Source of the DNA: an uncultured Leuconostoc sp.
Lineage (GTDB): Bacteria; Bacillota; Bacilli; Lactobacillales; Lactobacillaceae
Assembly (NCBI RefSeq): GCF_946222815.1
Contig: NZ_CAMJRK010000092.1
Coordinates: forward strand, 1 to 5,069
Direction of reading: 5' to 3'
Length of the DNA stretch: 5,069 nt
Part shown: one piece after another, positions 4,957-5,069 of the stretch
Numbering within the stretch: the first letter of the stretch is position 1
Layout: each line of letters begins with the position of its first letter
Program-made: the position numbers and the translations under genes
Notes under the pieces: model-generated
What the model was told of the DNA's origin: nothing
Seen by the model: only the letters and a program-made list of their open reading frames with translations
Databases searched by the model: none

Positions 4957-4980
4957 ATATTTATTTCATGAAACAAATAT
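4957..4980. repeat. Imperfect 24-bp palindrome
   Basis: ATATTTATTTCA followed by TGAAACAAATAT pairs over 12 positions with one mismatch (4963 against 4974). It could be a protein-binding site or a weak A/T-rich hairpin. The core TTTCATGAAAC resembles parS with its central CG removed. Confidence 0.5.
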
Positions 4981-5017
4981 TTCATTCATTGAGATTAGAT
5001 AAAAAGCAAGAGAAGAT

Positions 5018-5049
5018 AAAAAAAGTAAGTGACAAGTCATCACTTACTT
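5018..5049 (-). terminator. Minus-strand terminator of a gene beyond the right edge
   Basis: AAGTAAGTGA (5023-5032) and TCACTTACTT (5040-5049) form a perfect 10-bp stem with a 7-base loop. On the minus strand the hairpin is followed by TTTTTTT (5024-5018), a classic intrinsic terminator. It must end a gene entering from the right. The last 20 bases of the window could hold that gene's final codons: stops occur at 5047-5045 (TAA), 5041-5039 (TGA) and 5051-5049 (TAA) in different frames, so the frame and product cannot be decided. Confidence 0.8.
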
Positions 5050-5069
5050 AAGTATGGGCCATCCAGGAC

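Larger units (their letters stand above)
4673..5069. other. Regulatory region upstream of the MFS gene, no full-length gene
   Basis: About 400 bp without a convincing gene of normal size. From the MFS gene outward it holds: the leader with stems and a possible 15-codon leader ORF (4719-4766); a promoter (4840-4868); overlapping inverted repeats (4878-4894 and 4892-4912); a near-palindrome (4957-4980); and a minus-strand terminator (5018-5049). Plus-strand reading frames here, including a 27-codon one from 4968 to 5051, lack ribosome sites. The terminator orientation shows that the gene beyond the right edge is also on the minus strand, so the whole stretch is MFS upstream sequence. Confidence 0.6.

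Noticed and set aside
4968..5051. Plus-strand ORF of 27 codons (MKQIFHSLRL...) ending in the right-hand terminator
   Set aside because: No Shine-Dalgarno before the ATG, Lys-rich content is expected from A-rich DNA, and the terminator in its 3' part points the other way.

Overview
The window looks like a piece of a low-GC Gram-positive chromosome, most likely from the Lactobacillales (the Leuconostoc/Weissella side of the Lactobacillaceae is a guess). Reasons: the A/T-rich base composition and codon use, purine-rich Shine-Dalgarno sites, A/T-flanked hairpin terminators, a lipoteichoic acid synthase-type protein, and a perfect ParB-binding parS palindrome. No tRNA, rRNA, insertion sequence, CRISPR array or prophage gene was seen. 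It reads as ordinary chromosome, and the parS site suggests an origin-proximal location.

Left to right: (1) a minus-strand LtaS-type lipoteichoic acid synthase, of which only the N-terminal membrane domain is inside the window; (2) a divergent plus-strand GNAT acetyltransferase of the ElaA/YjcF type. Both genes carry a perfect extended -10 (TGnTATAAT) exactly the same distance before an ATG, so both mRNAs could be leaderless. (3) A minus-strand pair: a small Ser-rich membrane-anchored or secreted protein, followed with a one-base TAATG overlap by a two-helix membrane protein of unknown function. It converges on the GNAT gene over a 32-bp palindromic terminator that contains both stop codons. 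(4) An intergenic region of about 270 bp with several inverted repeats and a good promoter for (5) a plus-strand NagD/YutF-type HAD phosphatase. (6) A 40-bp perfect palindrome between the HAD gene and the next convergent gene, which is both a bidirectional terminator and a perfect 16-bp parS site. (7) A minus-strand 12-helix MFS transporter of the drug-efflux type. (8) About 400 bp upstream of the transporter, with a promoter, operator-like inverted repeats and a long 5' leader, ending in a minus-strand terminator that belongs to a gene beyond the right edge.

The genes do not form one pathway. Several are cell-envelope related (LTA synthase, Ser-rich surface protein with its membrane partner, transporter). 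The most notable signals are non-coding. One is the parS site built into a terminator. The other is the transporter leader, where a short ORF with its own ribosome site and three copies of a CGAAGG/CCTTCG element could form alternative hairpins that hide or expose the transporter's ribosome site, as in translational attenuation of resistance genes. That model is inferred from sequence complementarity only.
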